From Alphaproteobacteria bacterium (GTDB taxonomy: Bacteria; Pseudomonadota; Alphaproteobacteria; Ferrovibrionales; Ferrovibrionaceae): a stretch of DNA of 64,000 nt. Numbering within the stretch: the stretch's first letter is position 1; each line of letters begins with the position of its first letter. Below are positions 8,206-16,794 of the stretch, one piece after another. The position numbers and the translations under genes are program-made. Location: positions 496,001-560,000 of the forward strand of contig JAFKFH010000005.1 in NCBI GenBank assembly GCA_017307375.1, given 5' to 3'. The notes beneath the pieces were generated by a model, which saw nothing but the letters and a program-made list of their open reading frames with translations, made no database searches and was not told where the DNA came from.

Positions 8206-11200
8206 ATGACCGAACTTTCCGCCCTGCTGCAGCATTGGTCGCCATGGCCCGAGGTCGTGCTGGGCCTGCTTGCGGTCATCCTGCTGATCGCGATCGTCAT
8301 CGTGCTGGCCAGGGCGCGGCGTCCACTGCCCGGCGCCAAGGCCGAGCCGCCGAAACCGTCGAACAACGAACTGGTTCACCAGGCGCTGCGCCGTTCGTTC
8401 CGGGCCGCGCGCGAAACGCTGCGCGATCTCTACGGCGGCCGCGACTTCCGCTATGCCAGCCCGCTGGTCGCCGTGGTCGGCGCGCCGGATTCGGGCAAGT
8501 CGTCCCTCATCGCCGGGGCCGGGCTGACGCCGGTCACCGCCGGCGGCGACGGCCCGGCCGCGTTCTCGTTCTTTGCCGACGGCGCACTGCTCGATCTCCG
8601 CGGCGATCTCCTGGGCCTCGACCGGCCCGCCGGCCTCTACCGGCCGTGGGAAGAGGTGCTGTCGCAGCTCGACCTGCTGAAGCCGGAGCGGCCGCTGGAT
8701 GGCATCGTCCTGACGATCTCGGTCGCCGACCTGTCGGGCCCGACCAAGCTTCGCCCCGAGGCGCTGGCCGAACGCGGCGAGGTGTTCAACCGCCGCCTCG
8801 GCCGAATGCAGCGCCAGCTGGGCATGCAGCTGCCGATCTACATCGTGCTGACCCAGGCCGACCTGCTCGACGGGTTCACCGAGCTGGTGCAGTTGACGCG
8901 GACTGCCGATCCCGACGAGATCCTCGGCTGGTCGTCGCCCTATTCGTCCGACGCGGCCTTCACCCCCGACTGGGTCGCGGAAGGCATCGCCCAGCTGCAG
9001 ACCAATGCGCGCGAGGCCGCGATTGCCGGGCTCGCCACCGTGCCGAACGCCGAACGCTTCGGCCCGGCGGTGCTGCTGCCCGGCGGCATCGGGGAACTGG
9101 CCGAGCCACTCGGCATCTTGCTGGCGACGACGCTGCGCCAGTCTACCTTCAACGAACTGTCGATGCTGCGCGGCATCTACATGGTCGGCGGCTCCGGCAC
9201 CAGTGCGGCCGAGGGGGGCCAGGCCCCGGCGCGGCTGCCCGCGACGATCGAGGCGGAAGGCCCGGCCAGCCGGGGCGGCCGCCGCCCGGCAATCGCCTTC
9301 GCCCGCGATCTGATCGCTGAAAAGATTCTCGCCGAACGTGCGGTGGCCCAGCCGCAGGCACGCGGCCTGCTGATGCGCCGGCGGCGGCTCGTCATCGCCC
9401 AGGCCGCGGTCGTCTTGCTGATCGTCGCGGCCATGCTGGCCTTCGTCTACGTCGACCGGACGATCGCGCAACGCTCGTTCGAGGTGCACCGTCTGCTGCT
9501 GGCGATCGACGAGCAGGTCGAGCGCGAGAACCGCCCGGGCGAGCAGCGTGCGGCGATGCGGGCCTCGTCGGTCGATCTGATCCAGCAGTTGAACCAGGTG
9601 CCCAACGACGTGCTGTCGCTGTGGGTCCTGCCGTCGAGCTGGGCGACCACGGCGACGCGCAATATTGCCGGGCTGAAGATCGACGTCGTCCGCGGGCTTC
9701 TGTTCCGCAACCTGCACGACCAGCTGGCCGCCAAGCTGTCGACGCTGCCGGGCGATGCGCGCCGCCAGGTCGTGGCCGTCACCGGCGGCACGACCAACGG
9801 CGATTCGCTGATCACCAACTACCTCGCCCAGGTGAATTCGTACGAGCAGCTGATCAACCTCTACAACGGTCTCGGCCTGCCGGCGAGCCGACGCCCCGCC
9901 AACCAGCCGCCGCCGCGCGCCGCCCTGCACGAGATCGTCTCGCGGCTCGACGGCACCAACCTGCCCGATCGCTTCTTCGACATCGCCGCTCAGGCCGTGC
10001 GCGAATATCCCGGCCAGCTGCCGACGATCAACGTCGACCTCTACCGCAATGGCGCACGCGAAGGGCTGAACGCGATCTTCCGCGCCTATGTCGCCCAGCT
10101 GTCCGAACACAACAAGCTCGAGTACCTGGTGCCGCAGCTGATCACCACGCTCGACGAATCGGTCGACGTCGGCACCGCCGGTTATGTCGACCTCGTCCGC
10201 CTGCCGCGGCTGCAGGGCCTGCTCGACCAGATCGACGAGATCATCCGGACCGGAACCTATGACTGGGTGCTGCGCGACGATCTCGACCAGGATGCCGAAT
10301 GGCGCGGCTGGCTCGACGCGATCCGGGCGTCCACGCTGCTCGGCTCGGACCTCGCCGACCAGATCGAGGCGCAGGGGCTGTCGGCGCGCAGCGACTTCAT
10401 GGATACCGTGGTCGGCGCCCGGTCGGTGACGATGGGTCCGATCTTCACGACCTCGGGCAACTCGCTGGCACTCAGCCCGCAGTTGCAGGCGCTGCGCCAG
10501 ACGGTGGCGGCGGTGCCGACGGCCCAGGGCAACGACAATGCCGGGCAACCGCTGCTGACCCAGATGCGGCCGCTGCCGCGCAGCGTCGGCCCCGGATCCT
10601 ACGTGCAGTGGGATGCCGGCTGGCTCGGCCGCGCAGTGGCCGAGATCGCGAACTATCAGGGCGCGCTGGGGGCAACGGCCGCCGGCCGGTCGAATGTCGG
10701 CATCAAGGACCTGGTCGAGCGCGACCTCGACCAGCGCCTGGCGGTCTATCTCGGCCGCGCCATCGTCGTCAGGCCGATCCCCAACACGGCCAACGGTCTG
10801 GACGACGAGGTCTTCCTGCAGCAGCGCGTCGACAATTTCGTCAGCGTGATCCCGACGCTGAACTCGATCCTGCTGACCCTGCGCCAGATCGGCTCGAACC
10901 AGAACCGCGCGACCGTCGCACGGCTGGCCGCGGGCGAAGCCTACGGTATCCTCGACGCGTCGCGCCGGCTGGTCGATACCGCCCGCCCCTATCAGCCGCG
11001 CGGCGGCGACTTCTCATGGTGGGACGGCTCGGCCAAGGCGGCCTATGGCGCCTTCGGCGTGGCCACCGATGCCGATCTCAAGCTCTACCTGAAGTATCAG
11101 CGCGAGCGGATGGCCCATTGGGCCCGCGATTTCGCCAAGCCGGCATTGGACTTCCTGATGCAACAGAGCGTGGCGGGCGAGCCCGTCGGCCTCGACGCGC

Positions 11201-12291
11201 TCAACTTCTGGCGCCAGGTGCTGGACCAGCTCCAATCCTTCGACCAGCAGGATCAGTCCAGCGCGGTGCTGCAGCTCGAAACCTGGGTCACCGGCGTGCT
11301 GAACACCGCAACGATCGACGATTGCGGCACCCTGGCCCTCGGCAACATGCCGGCCCAGCCCGGCGGCTTCTTCCTGACCCGCCTGGCCGACCTGTCGCGC
11401 GCGGCGCAAAGCCGCTGCGACACGCTGGCGATGCAGCGGATCGACAAGAACTACGGCGATCTCGCCAACTACTTCAATTCGCGGCTCTCGGGCAGTTATC
11501 CGTTCGCCACCAGCCAGAACCGTCAGGCAGCGATCCCGGCGATCTTCCAGTTCCTCGACCGGTTCGACGCGTTCATGAATGCCGGCAACGGCGATCCGGC
11601 CCGCTGGACCGACCAGAGTGCCGCGGCACAGGCGGCGCTGAAGTTCCTGAACCAGATGGACGTGGTCGACGCCTTCTTCCGGGAATCGCGGGTCGCGATC
11701 GGCAAGCAGCCCTCGATCGCGATGTCGGTTACCGCCTCGTTCCGCGTCAATCGCGCCAAGGAGCGGGCCGCCGACGAGGTGGCGATGTGGTCGATCAAGA
11801 TCGGCGATACGACGCTGACCCAGTATGATCCGGAGAAGGCGATCACCTGGACACCCGGCCAGCCGATCTCCGTCGGGTTCCGCTGGGCGATCGATGCGCC
11901 GACGCGTCCCCGGGTCCGCACCGGCTCGCCACCCAATCTGTCGACCGACAACGGCGAGGCGCGCTACAGCTATACCGGGCCCTGGTCGATCTTCGGTCTG
12001 GTCGCCGACCACGCCGCGCCGGCCGCCGAAATCCCGATCGACGAGGTCCAGGACGGCTCGCGACTGCTGATGTTCGACGTGCCGCTGGTCGATTCCGACG
12101 AGAACGCCAAGACCGCGCGACTGTTCGTCCGCCTGACCTTCCGTGGTCCGAACGAACTGGGCGCACCGCTCCTGGAATTCCCCGACTTCCCCGTGGTGGC
12201 GCCGCCGGCACGTTCGCAACCCGCAGCCTCAGCCCAGCCGGCCGCCCCCGGCCGGCCGGTCCGCCCCCGTATCGGAGCCAACACCCAATGA
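8206..12291 (+). CDS. tssM: T6SS inner-membrane protein TssM (IcmF family)
   Basis: TssM spans the inner membrane and joins TssL to outer-membrane TssJ. The 1361-residue product has a hydrophobic segment at about residues 14-36, then a cytoplasmic NTPase-like domain with an intact Walker A motif at residues 92-99 (GAPDSGKS). A second transmembrane helix follows at about 396-416 (LVIAQAAVVLLIVAAMLAFV). The long periplasmic part (420-1361) includes IcmF-related and C-terminal beta domains and ends with an Ala/Pro-rich tail. Only one hydrophobic segment is evident before the NTPase domain, whereas well-studied TssM proteins have two. The gene overlaps tssA by four bases (ATGA at 12288). Confidence 0.95.
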   Translation: MTELSALLQHWSPWPEVVLGLLAVILLIAIVIVLARARRPLPGAKAEPPKPSNNELVHQALRRSFRAARETLRDLYGGRDFRYASPLVAVVGAPDSGKSSLIAGAGLTPVTAGGDGPAAFSFFADGALLDLRGDLLGLDRPAGLYRPWEEVLSQLDLLKPERPLDGIVLTISVADLSGPTKLRPEALAERGEVFNRRLGRMQRQLGMQLPIYIVLTQADLLDGFTELVQLTRTADPDEILGWSSPYSSDAAFTPDWVAEGIAQLQTNAREAAIAGLATVPNAERFGPAVLLPGGIGELAEPLGILLATTLRQSTFNELSMLRGIYMVGGSGTSAAEGGQAPARLPATIEAEGPASRGGRRPAIAFARDLIAEKILAERAVAQPQARGLLMRRRRLVIAQAAVVLLIVAAMLAFVYVDRTIAQRSFEVHRLLLAIDEQVERENRPGEQRAAMRASSVDLIQQLNQVPNDVLSLWVLPSSWATTATRNIAGLKIDVVRGLLFRNLHDQLAAKLSTLPGDARRQVVAVTGGTTNGDSLITNYLAQVNSYEQLINLYNGLGLPASRRPANQPPPRAALHEIVSRLDGTNLPDRFFDIAAQAVREYPGQLPTINVDLYRNGAREGLNAIFRAYVAQLSEHNKLEYLVPQLITTLDESVDVGTAGYVDLVRLPRLQGLLDQIDEIIRTGTYDWVLRDDLDQDAEWRGWLDAIRASTLLGSDLADQIEAQGLSARSDFMDTVVGARSVTMGPIFTTSGNSLALSPQLQALRQTVAAVPTAQGNDNAGQPLLTQMRPLPRSVGPGSYVQWDAGWLGRAVAEIANYQGALGATAAGRSNVGIKDLVERDLDQRLAVYLGRAIVVRPIPNTANGLDDEVFLQQRVDNFVSVIPTLNSILLTLRQIGSNQNRATVARLAAGEAYGILDASRRLVDTARPYQPRGGDFSWWDGSAKAAYGAFGVATDADLKLYLKYQRERMAHWARDFAKPALDFLMQQSVAGEPVGLDALNFWRQVLDQLQSFDQQDQSSAVLQLETWVTGVLNTATIDDCGTLALGNMPAQPGGFFLTRLADLSRAAQSRCDTLAMQRIDKNYGDLANYFNSRLSGSYPFATSQNRQAAIPAIFQFLDRFDAFMNAGNGDPARWTDQSAAAQAALKFLNQMDVVDAFFRESRVAIGKQPSIAMSVTASFRVNRAKERAADEVAMWSIKIGDTTLTQYDPEKAITWTPGQPISVGFRWAIDAPTRPRVRTGSPPNLSTDNGEARYSYTGPWSIFGLVADHAAPAAEIPIDEVQDGSRLLMFDVPLVDSDENAKTARLFVRLTFRGPNELGAPLLEFPDFPVVAPPARSQPAASAQPAAPGRPVRPRIGANTQ

Positions 12292-13388
12292 GCATCGATC
12301 GCGACAGCCTGCTGCAACCGATCAAGCCGGATGCGCCAAGCGGCCCGTCGCTGCACTACGAGCCGCTTTACGACCAGATCAAGGAAGCCCGGCGCGAGGA
12401 CGACGCGATCGCGCCGCAGGGCATCTGGCAGACCACGCTGAAGACCGCCAACTGGCGCAAGGTCGCCGATCTCTGCTCGGATGGCCTGAAGAAGTCGAAG
12501 GACATCCAGCTGGTCGCCTGGCTGACCGAAGCCCTGGTCCAGACCGATGGCTATGACGGCCTTGCCACGGGCCTCGACCTGCTGAACGGCCTCAGCCAGG
12601 GTTTTTGGGAAACGCTGTGGCCCGAGCCCGACGACGTCGAATCCGGCGACTACGAATCGCGCGTCATCGTCTACGAATGGCTGCAGCGCCAGTTGATGCG
12701 GCGCCTGCCCTTCGTCGCGCTGACCGATCCGTCCAGCCGGACGGAGGATCCCTATGACCTGCTGGTCTGGCGCAAGGTCGGGGACCTGCCGGTCGATCCG
12801 AACGCCAAGGAAGACGAAAGCGGCGCCCCGACGCCGAAGCGCTTTCAGGCCAGCCTTGCCGCCACCCCGACCGACGTGCTGGCCGATACCCGCCGGGCTG
12901 CCCAGGCGGCGGCCACGTCGCTGTCCGAACTCGAAGGCTTCCTCGACCAGCACTGCCGCACGCAGAGCCCGAGCTTCCGCGAGTTGAACAACCTGTTGGC
13001 CGAGGTGCTGCGCCGGCTGGATGCGGTGCTGACCGAACGCGCCCCGGCCCCGGCCCCCGAGCCGGAACCCGAGCCCGAGCCGGAGGATTCCCCGGCGCCC
13101 GCCGCATCGACCTGGGAACCGGTGTCGCCGTCGGCGCCGCCGGCGCCGGCGCCGACGGCCGCAGCGCCGTCCCTGACCCCTAAATCGCGCGACCATGCCT
13201 ACGCCATGCTCGCCGCGGTGGCCGACTATCTCGGCCGGACCGACCCTCACAGCCCGGTACCGTATCTTTTAAAGCGGGCGGTGAGCTTCCGTGAGATGAC
13301 TTTTGCCGATCTCCTCGGCCATCTCGTAGACGACGAACGGCAGCGCAGCCATCTGCTGAAGCTGATGGGTCTGCCGCAACAAGGATAG
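12288..13388 (+). CDS. tssA: T6SS assembly protein TssA (ImpA family)
   Basis: TssA coordinates baseplate assembly and tail polymerisation. The 366-residue product carries the ImpA N-terminal domain in residues ~1-150, with PSGPSLHYEPLYDQIKEARR and the WRKVADLCSDGL and DLQLVAWL-type helices followed by GLDLLNGLSQGFWETLWP. A Pro/Glu linker (residues ~245-300, with PEPEPEPEPE) precedes a C-terminal ~60-residue helical domain (MLAAVADYLGRTDPHSPV). That last segment resembles the C-terminal domain of short TssA proteins. The start ATG overlaps the tssM stop. After this gene there is a 131-bp gap before tssB, the first real break in the operon. Confidence 0.92.
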   Translation: MSIDRDSLLQPIKPDAPSGPSLHYEPLYDQIKEARREDDAIAPQGIWQTTLKTANWRKVADLCSDGLKKSKDIQLVAWLTEALVQTDGYDGLATGLDLLNGLSQGFWETLWPEPDDVESGDYESRVIVYEWLQRQLMRRLPFVALTDPSSRTEDPYDLLVWRKVGDLPVDPNAKEDESGAPTPKRFQASLAATPTDVLADTRRAAQAAATSLSELEGFLDQHCRTQSPSFRELNNLLAEVLRRLDAVLTERAPAPAPEPEPEPEPEDSPAPAASTWEPVSPSAPPAPAPTAAAPSLTPKSRDHAYAMLAAVADYLGRTDPHSPVPYLLKRAVSFREMTFADLLGHLVDDERQRSHLLKLMGLPQQG

Positions 13389-13519
13389 GGCCGACGGATG
13401 CCGCGTGACCGCCATCACTGCCCAGAAGAAGCTGAATTTTATTTGAGATTTCCGTCACAGTCCTGTCACGTGCCAGAAGCTAGAACGGACGTATCGAGAT
13501 CAAGTCAAGGAGCGGACCA
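13389..13519 (+). promoter_or_regulatory. Intergenic region upstream of tssB with possible internal promoter
   Basis: This 131-bp gap separates tssA from the sheath genes. It contains an AT-rich stretch (GAATTTTATTTGAGATTT around 13433-13450) and a GTCAC direct repeat around the palindrome CACGTG (about 13456-13472). The AT content stands out against the GC-rich coding sequence, and a separate promoter for the highly expressed sheath and tube genes would be expected here. I see no strong -10 hexamer. The tssB ribosome-binding site AAGGAG lies about 8 bases before its ATG. Confidence 0.35.
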
Positions 13520-14053
13520 ATGAGCGAGAGCCTGCAGAAGAAACTGAACCGGGTGCGCCCACCGCGCGTCCAGATCACCTACGACGTCGAGACCGGCGGC
13601 GCGATCGAGAAGAAGGAGCTGCCCTTCGTGGTCGGCGTCATGGCGGATCTGGCCGGCAAGAACGCCGGCGCCATGGCCCCGCTCAAGAACCGGAAGTTCG
13701 TCGAAATCGATCGCGACAACTTCAACAACGTCATGGGTGGCCTGAAGCCGAAGCTGGCCTTCCGGGTGCCCAACAAGCTTGCCGACGACGGCACCGAGAT
13801 GAGCGTCGCGCTCGAATTCCGCGACATGAACGACTTCGACCCGGCCAGCGTGATCAAGCAGATCGAGCCGCTGCGCAAGCTGTACGAAGCCCGCCAGCGC
13901 CTCAACGACCTGCTGGCCAAGCTCGACGGCAACGACGAACTCGGCGAACTGCTGAGCGATATCGCCAGCAACACCGAGAAGCTGAGCGCGCTGCGCTCCG
14001 CCGTCGGCGGCGACAAGGATGAGACCGCAGCGCCCGAGGCGCCGAAGGAGTGA
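13520..14053 (+). CDS. tssB: T6SS sheath small subunit TssB (VipA)
   Basis: TssB heterodimerises with TssC to form the contractile sheath. The 177-residue product matches the family in length and motifs: MSESLQKKLNRVRPPRVQI at the start, ELPFVVGVMADLAGK, then LKNRKFVEIDRDNFNNVM and the helical KQIEPLRKLYEARQRLNDLL segment. The last ~45 residues are a charged helix and acidic tail, where ClpV/TssC contacts occur in the family. AAGGAG precedes the ATG. The stop lies just upstream of tssC. Confidence 0.97.
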   Translation: MSESLQKKLNRVRPPRVQITYDVETGGAIEKKELPFVVGVMADLAGKNAGAMAPLKNRKFVEIDRDNFNNVMGGLKPKLAFRVPNKLADDGTEMSVALEFRDMNDFDPASVIKQIEPLRKLYEARQRLNDLLAKLDGNDELGELLSDIASNTEKLSALRSAVGGDKDETAAPEAPKE

Positions 14054-14115
14054 GGCTCGCCGAAGACGGCGAAGCCATCGGTGCCACAGGGATAGGGATT
14101 TCAGGAGGAATTCGA

Positions 14116-15573
14116 ATGGAAGCGCAGGCACAAGGATCGGTCAGCCTCCTCGACGAGATCGTCGAGCAGGGCCACATGGCCCGGACCGAGGAACAGAAGT
14201 CTTACGCACAGGATCTGATCGGCGAATTCGTCCGTCAGGTCACTGACGGCGAACACATGGTCGGCCGCGACGCGGTCGCCCTGATCAACGAGAAGATCGC
14301 GGCGCTCGACGCGCTGATCTCGGCCCAGATGAACGAAGTCCTGCATCACCAGGATTTCCAGAAGCTGGAAGCGAGCTGGCGCGGCCTTGCCTATTTCGTC
14401 AACAACACCGAGACCTCGTCGCGGCTCAAGATCCGTGTGCTGCCCGCCACCCGGGACGAGTTGCAGAAGGATCTGGAGAAGGCGGTCGAGTTCGACCAGT
14501 CCGCCCTGTTCAAGAAGATCTACGAATCCGAATACGGCACCTTCGGCGGCACGCCGTTCTCGATGCTGGTCGCCGATCTCGAATTCGGCCGCACCCCGCG
14601 CGACCTGAGCCTACTGGAGAAGCTCGCCGGCGTCGCCGCGACCGCGCATACCCCGCTGATCTCCTCGGCCTCGTCGAACCTGTTCGACCTGTCGAGCTTC
14701 ACCGATCTCGATGCGCCGCGCGATCTCGCCAAGATCTTCGAGAGCTCGGAACTGGCGCGCTGGCGCTCGTTCCGTGAATCGGACGACAGCCGCTACGTCT
14801 CGCTGGCCCTGCCGCATATCCTGATGCGCGACCCCTACGGCCCGGACACCAAGCCGGTCGAAGGCCTGAACTTCGTCGAGGACGTCGACGGCAAGGACCA
14901 CAAGAAGTACCTGTGGGGCAATGCCGCCTATGCGCTCGGCACCCGCATCACCTCGGCCTTCGCCACCTATGGCTGGACCGCGGCGATCCGCGGCGTCGAA
15001 GGCGGCGGCCTGGTCGAGAACCTGCCGGTCCACACCTTCCGCACCGAAGACGGCGACGTCGCCATCAAGTGCCCGACCGAAGTGGCGATCACCGATCGTC
15101 GCGAGAAGGAGTTGTCGGACCTGGGCTTCATCAGCCTCGTCCACCAGAAGGGTACCGACAAGGCGGCGTTCTTCGGCGGCCAGACCGTCAACAAGGCCAA
15201 GACCTACAATACGCCGGCAGCCAACGCGAATGCCCGCATCTCGGCGATGCTGCCCTATGTCCTGGCCGCGTCGCGCTTCGCCCACTACTTCAAGGTGATG
15301 ATGCGCGACAAGATCGGTTCGTTCCAGACCGCCGACCAGGTGCGCGACTACCTGCAGACCTGGCTGTCGGGCTACATCCTGCTCGACGACAACGCCAGCC
15401 AGCAGGCCAAGTCGTCGTTCCCGCTGCGCGAGGGCCGGGTCGACGTCTACGAGGTGCCGGGCCAGCCGGGCGTCTACAAGGCGACCGCGTTCCTGCGTCC
15501 GCATTTCCAGCTCGAGGAACTCTCGGCCTCGATCCGGCTGGTCGCCGACCTGCCGGCGCCGGCCGGCGGTTGA
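14116..15573 (+). CDS. tssC: T6SS sheath large subunit TssC (VipB)
   Basis: TssC is the main sheath protein; contraction of TssB/C drives the Hcp tube outwards. The 485-residue product has the family landmarks: EVLHHQDFQKLEASWRGL, then GTPFSMLVADLEFGR, YVSLALPHILMRDPYG and the LPVHTFRTEDGDVAIKCPTE region. It ends with the conserved SIRLVADLPAP motif. I chose the ATG at 14116 because a perfect AGGAGG lies seven bases upstream. A GTG at 14050 opens the frame earlier and overlaps tssB, but the added residues are not family-like. Confidence 0.97.
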   Translation: MEAQAQGSVSLLDEIVEQGHMARTEEQKSYAQDLIGEFVRQVTDGEHMVGRDAVALINEKIAALDALISAQMNEVLHHQDFQKLEASWRGLAYFVNNTETSSRLKIRVLPATRDELQKDLEKAVEFDQSALFKKIYESEYGTFGGTPFSMLVADLEFGRTPRDLSLLEKLAGVAATAHTPLISSASSNLFDLSSFTDLDAPRDLAKIFESSELARWRSFRESDDSRYVSLALPHILMRDPYGPDTKPVEGLNFVEDVDGKDHKKYLWGNAAYALGTRITSAFATYGWTAAIRGVEGGGLVENLPVHTFRTEDGDVAIKCPTEVAITDRREKELSDLGFISLVHQKGTDKAAFFGGQTVNKAKTYNTPAANANARISAMLPYVLAASRFAHYFKVMMRDKIGSFQTADQVRDYLQTWLSGYILLDDNASQQAKSSFPLREGRVDVYEVPGQPGVYKATAFLRPHFQLEELSASIRLVADLPAPAGG

Positions 15574-15637
15574 TCCCAGTCACAGACGACAGACTTTTCC
15601 GGGGACAGAGTAACGACGTCTGAAGAACCGAAGGTCC

Positions 15638-15655
15638 GAAGAACCGACGTTCTTC
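15638..15655 (+). promoter_or_regulatory. Small hairpin and direct repeat in the hcp leader
   Basis: The 119-bp gap before hcp holds a direct repeat GAAGAACCGA (15622-15631 and 15638-15647). The second copy pairs with GTTCTTC to form a 7-bp stem with a CGAC loop (15638-15655), followed by TTTC. This could be a weak attenuator or an mRNA-stabilising structure. The hcp ribosome-binding site (AAGGAA at about 15679) is outside the hairpin. Confidence 0.35.
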
Positions 15656-15692
15656 TTTCAACTCAAACGACCCAAACGAAGGAACTCGTATC

Positions 15693-16202
15693 ATGGCCGA
15701 CCTCATCATCATGGACTGCAAGCACGAAGGCGAAGCCACCGAGACCGGCTTCGAGAACAAGATCGCGTGCATCGCCGCCCAGTACTGCGCGGAAGTGCCG
15801 ATCACCTATGACCGCACCAAGGGCGGCCGTACCGCCGGCGTCGCCGTCCACAAGCCGGTGACCGTGATCAAGGCCGTCGACAAGTCGACCCCGAAGCTGT
15901 TCGAGAGCCTGTGCAAGGCCGACTCGAGCCTGGGCGACGTCAAGCTGCACTTCCTGCGCCAGTCGGGCGGCAAGCCCGAGAAGTACATGACGATCGAACT
16001 GGGCGAGGCGATGGTCGCCAAGCTGAAGACCTACGTCCCCGGCGACGAGCAGGAGGACCCCTCGAAGAACAACGTTCCGCTCGAGCAGGTCGAGATCAGC
16101 TACAAGACCATCAAGTTCACCTACGTGCCGCAGAAGACCGACGGCTCGATGGGCGGCAACGTCCAGGCGGGCTGGGACGTCATCGCCAACAAGTCGGCGT
16201 AA
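15693..16202 (+). CDS. hcp: T6SS tube protein Hcp (TssD)
   Basis: Hcp hexamers stack into the inner tube and can carry small effectors in the lumen. The 169-residue product fits the family size. It has an N-terminal strand ADLIIMDCKHEGEATETG, a central KLFESLCKADSSLGDVKLHF segment and the C-terminal EQVEISYKTIKFTYVPQ strand typical of Hcp. AAGGAA stands about 9 bases before the ATG. It has its own leader (119 bp) and a very strong hairpin downstream, which suggests separate abundance control relative to its neighbours. Confidence 0.96.
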   Translation: MADLIIMDCKHEGEATETGFENKIACIAAQYCAEVPITYDRTKGGRTAGVAVHKPVTVIKAVDKSTPKLFESLCKADSSLGDVKLHFLRQSGGKPEKYMTIELGEAMVAKLKTYVPGDEQEDPSKNNVPLEQVEISYKTIKFTYVPQKTDGSMGGNVQAGWDVIANKSA

Positions 16203-16218
16203 CGACCGCCGGTCACGC

Positions 16219-16251
16219 GCGCCGGCAGCGAGGTTCCCTCGCTGCCGGCGC
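16219..16251 (+). terminator. Strong hairpin after hcp
   Basis: A perfect 15-bp inverted repeat (16219-16233 with 16237-16251) with a TTC loop lies 17 bases after the hcp stop. It is the strongest hairpin in the secretion locus. It has no T run. It could be a partial terminator or a 3' stabiliser, either of which would make hcp transcripts more abundant than those of tssE onwards. The alternatives cannot be separated from sequence. Confidence 0.6.
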
Positions 16252-16320
16252 CGTGCCGCCGGATCACAAGAAAGACGGCTTCGGAGCGACGACAGGCCCA
16301 GGTCACCAGAAGGGGGAGGC

Positions 16321-16785
16321 ATGCGGGGAAATCAGGACGAAAGCAAACAAGGCGCCCGTGCCCTGTTGTTCGATCGCCTGATCGACGAGGCGCCGGACCA
16401 ACCCTTCGAAGTGACGCCGTTCCGGCACTACACGCTGCCCAACCTGCGGGCCTCGGTCGTCAATGAAGTCGCCCGCCTGCTGAACAGCCGCGCCCCGGTT
16501 TCGGAAGGCGAGCGCGGCCCGTTGTTCGGCACGACCCTGACCTTCGGCATCGCCGACTATGCGGTTGCCACCATCGCCTCGACCGACGAGCGCAATGCCT
16601 TGTGCCGCGAGATCGCGGCGGTGATCGAGGCGTTCGAGCCGCGGCTGAAGAACGTGCGCGTCCAGTTCGTCAAGGTCGATTCCAGCCGGCAGGCGCTGAG
16701 CTTCATGGTCGACGCGACCTTGAGCGCGCTGCCGATCGTCGAGCAGTTCAGTTTTCCCGTCCAGGTCGGCGGCGAAGGGGAGTAG
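16321..16785 (+). CDS. tssE: T6SS baseplate protein TssE (gp25-like)
   Basis: TssE is the gp25-like baseplate wedge protein that starts sheath polymerisation. The 154-residue product shows the gp25 core: LRASVVNEVARLLNSR, then GIADY and a helix ending with the hallmark FEPRLKNVRV (residues ~103-112). Start choice is supported by AGGGGGAGG directly before the ATG. It is followed by tssF after nine bases. Confidence 0.93.
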   Translation: MRGNQDESKQGARALLFDRLIDEAPDQPFEVTPFRHYTLPNLRASVVNEVARLLNSRAPVSEGERGPLFGTTLTFGIADYAVATIASTDERNALCREIAAVIEAFEPRLKNVRVQFVKVDSSRQALSFMVDATLSALPIVEQFSFPVQVGGEGE

Positions 16786-16794
16786 TCCGGCAAC

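Noticed and set aside
7681-10548. 955-codon minus-strand open frame under tssL/tssM
   Set aside because: Shadow of tssM with His/Arg/Gln-rich composition and no domain; tssM is well supported on the plus strand.
13440-13500. Sigma-54 promoter before tssB
   Set aside because: A TGGCACG-like sequence is present only on the opposite strand and lacks the correctly spaced TTGC element.
14050-14115. GTG start of tssC at 14050
   Set aside because: The ATG at 14116 has a perfect AGGAGG and family-like N-terminus; the extra 22 residues are not conserved-looking.
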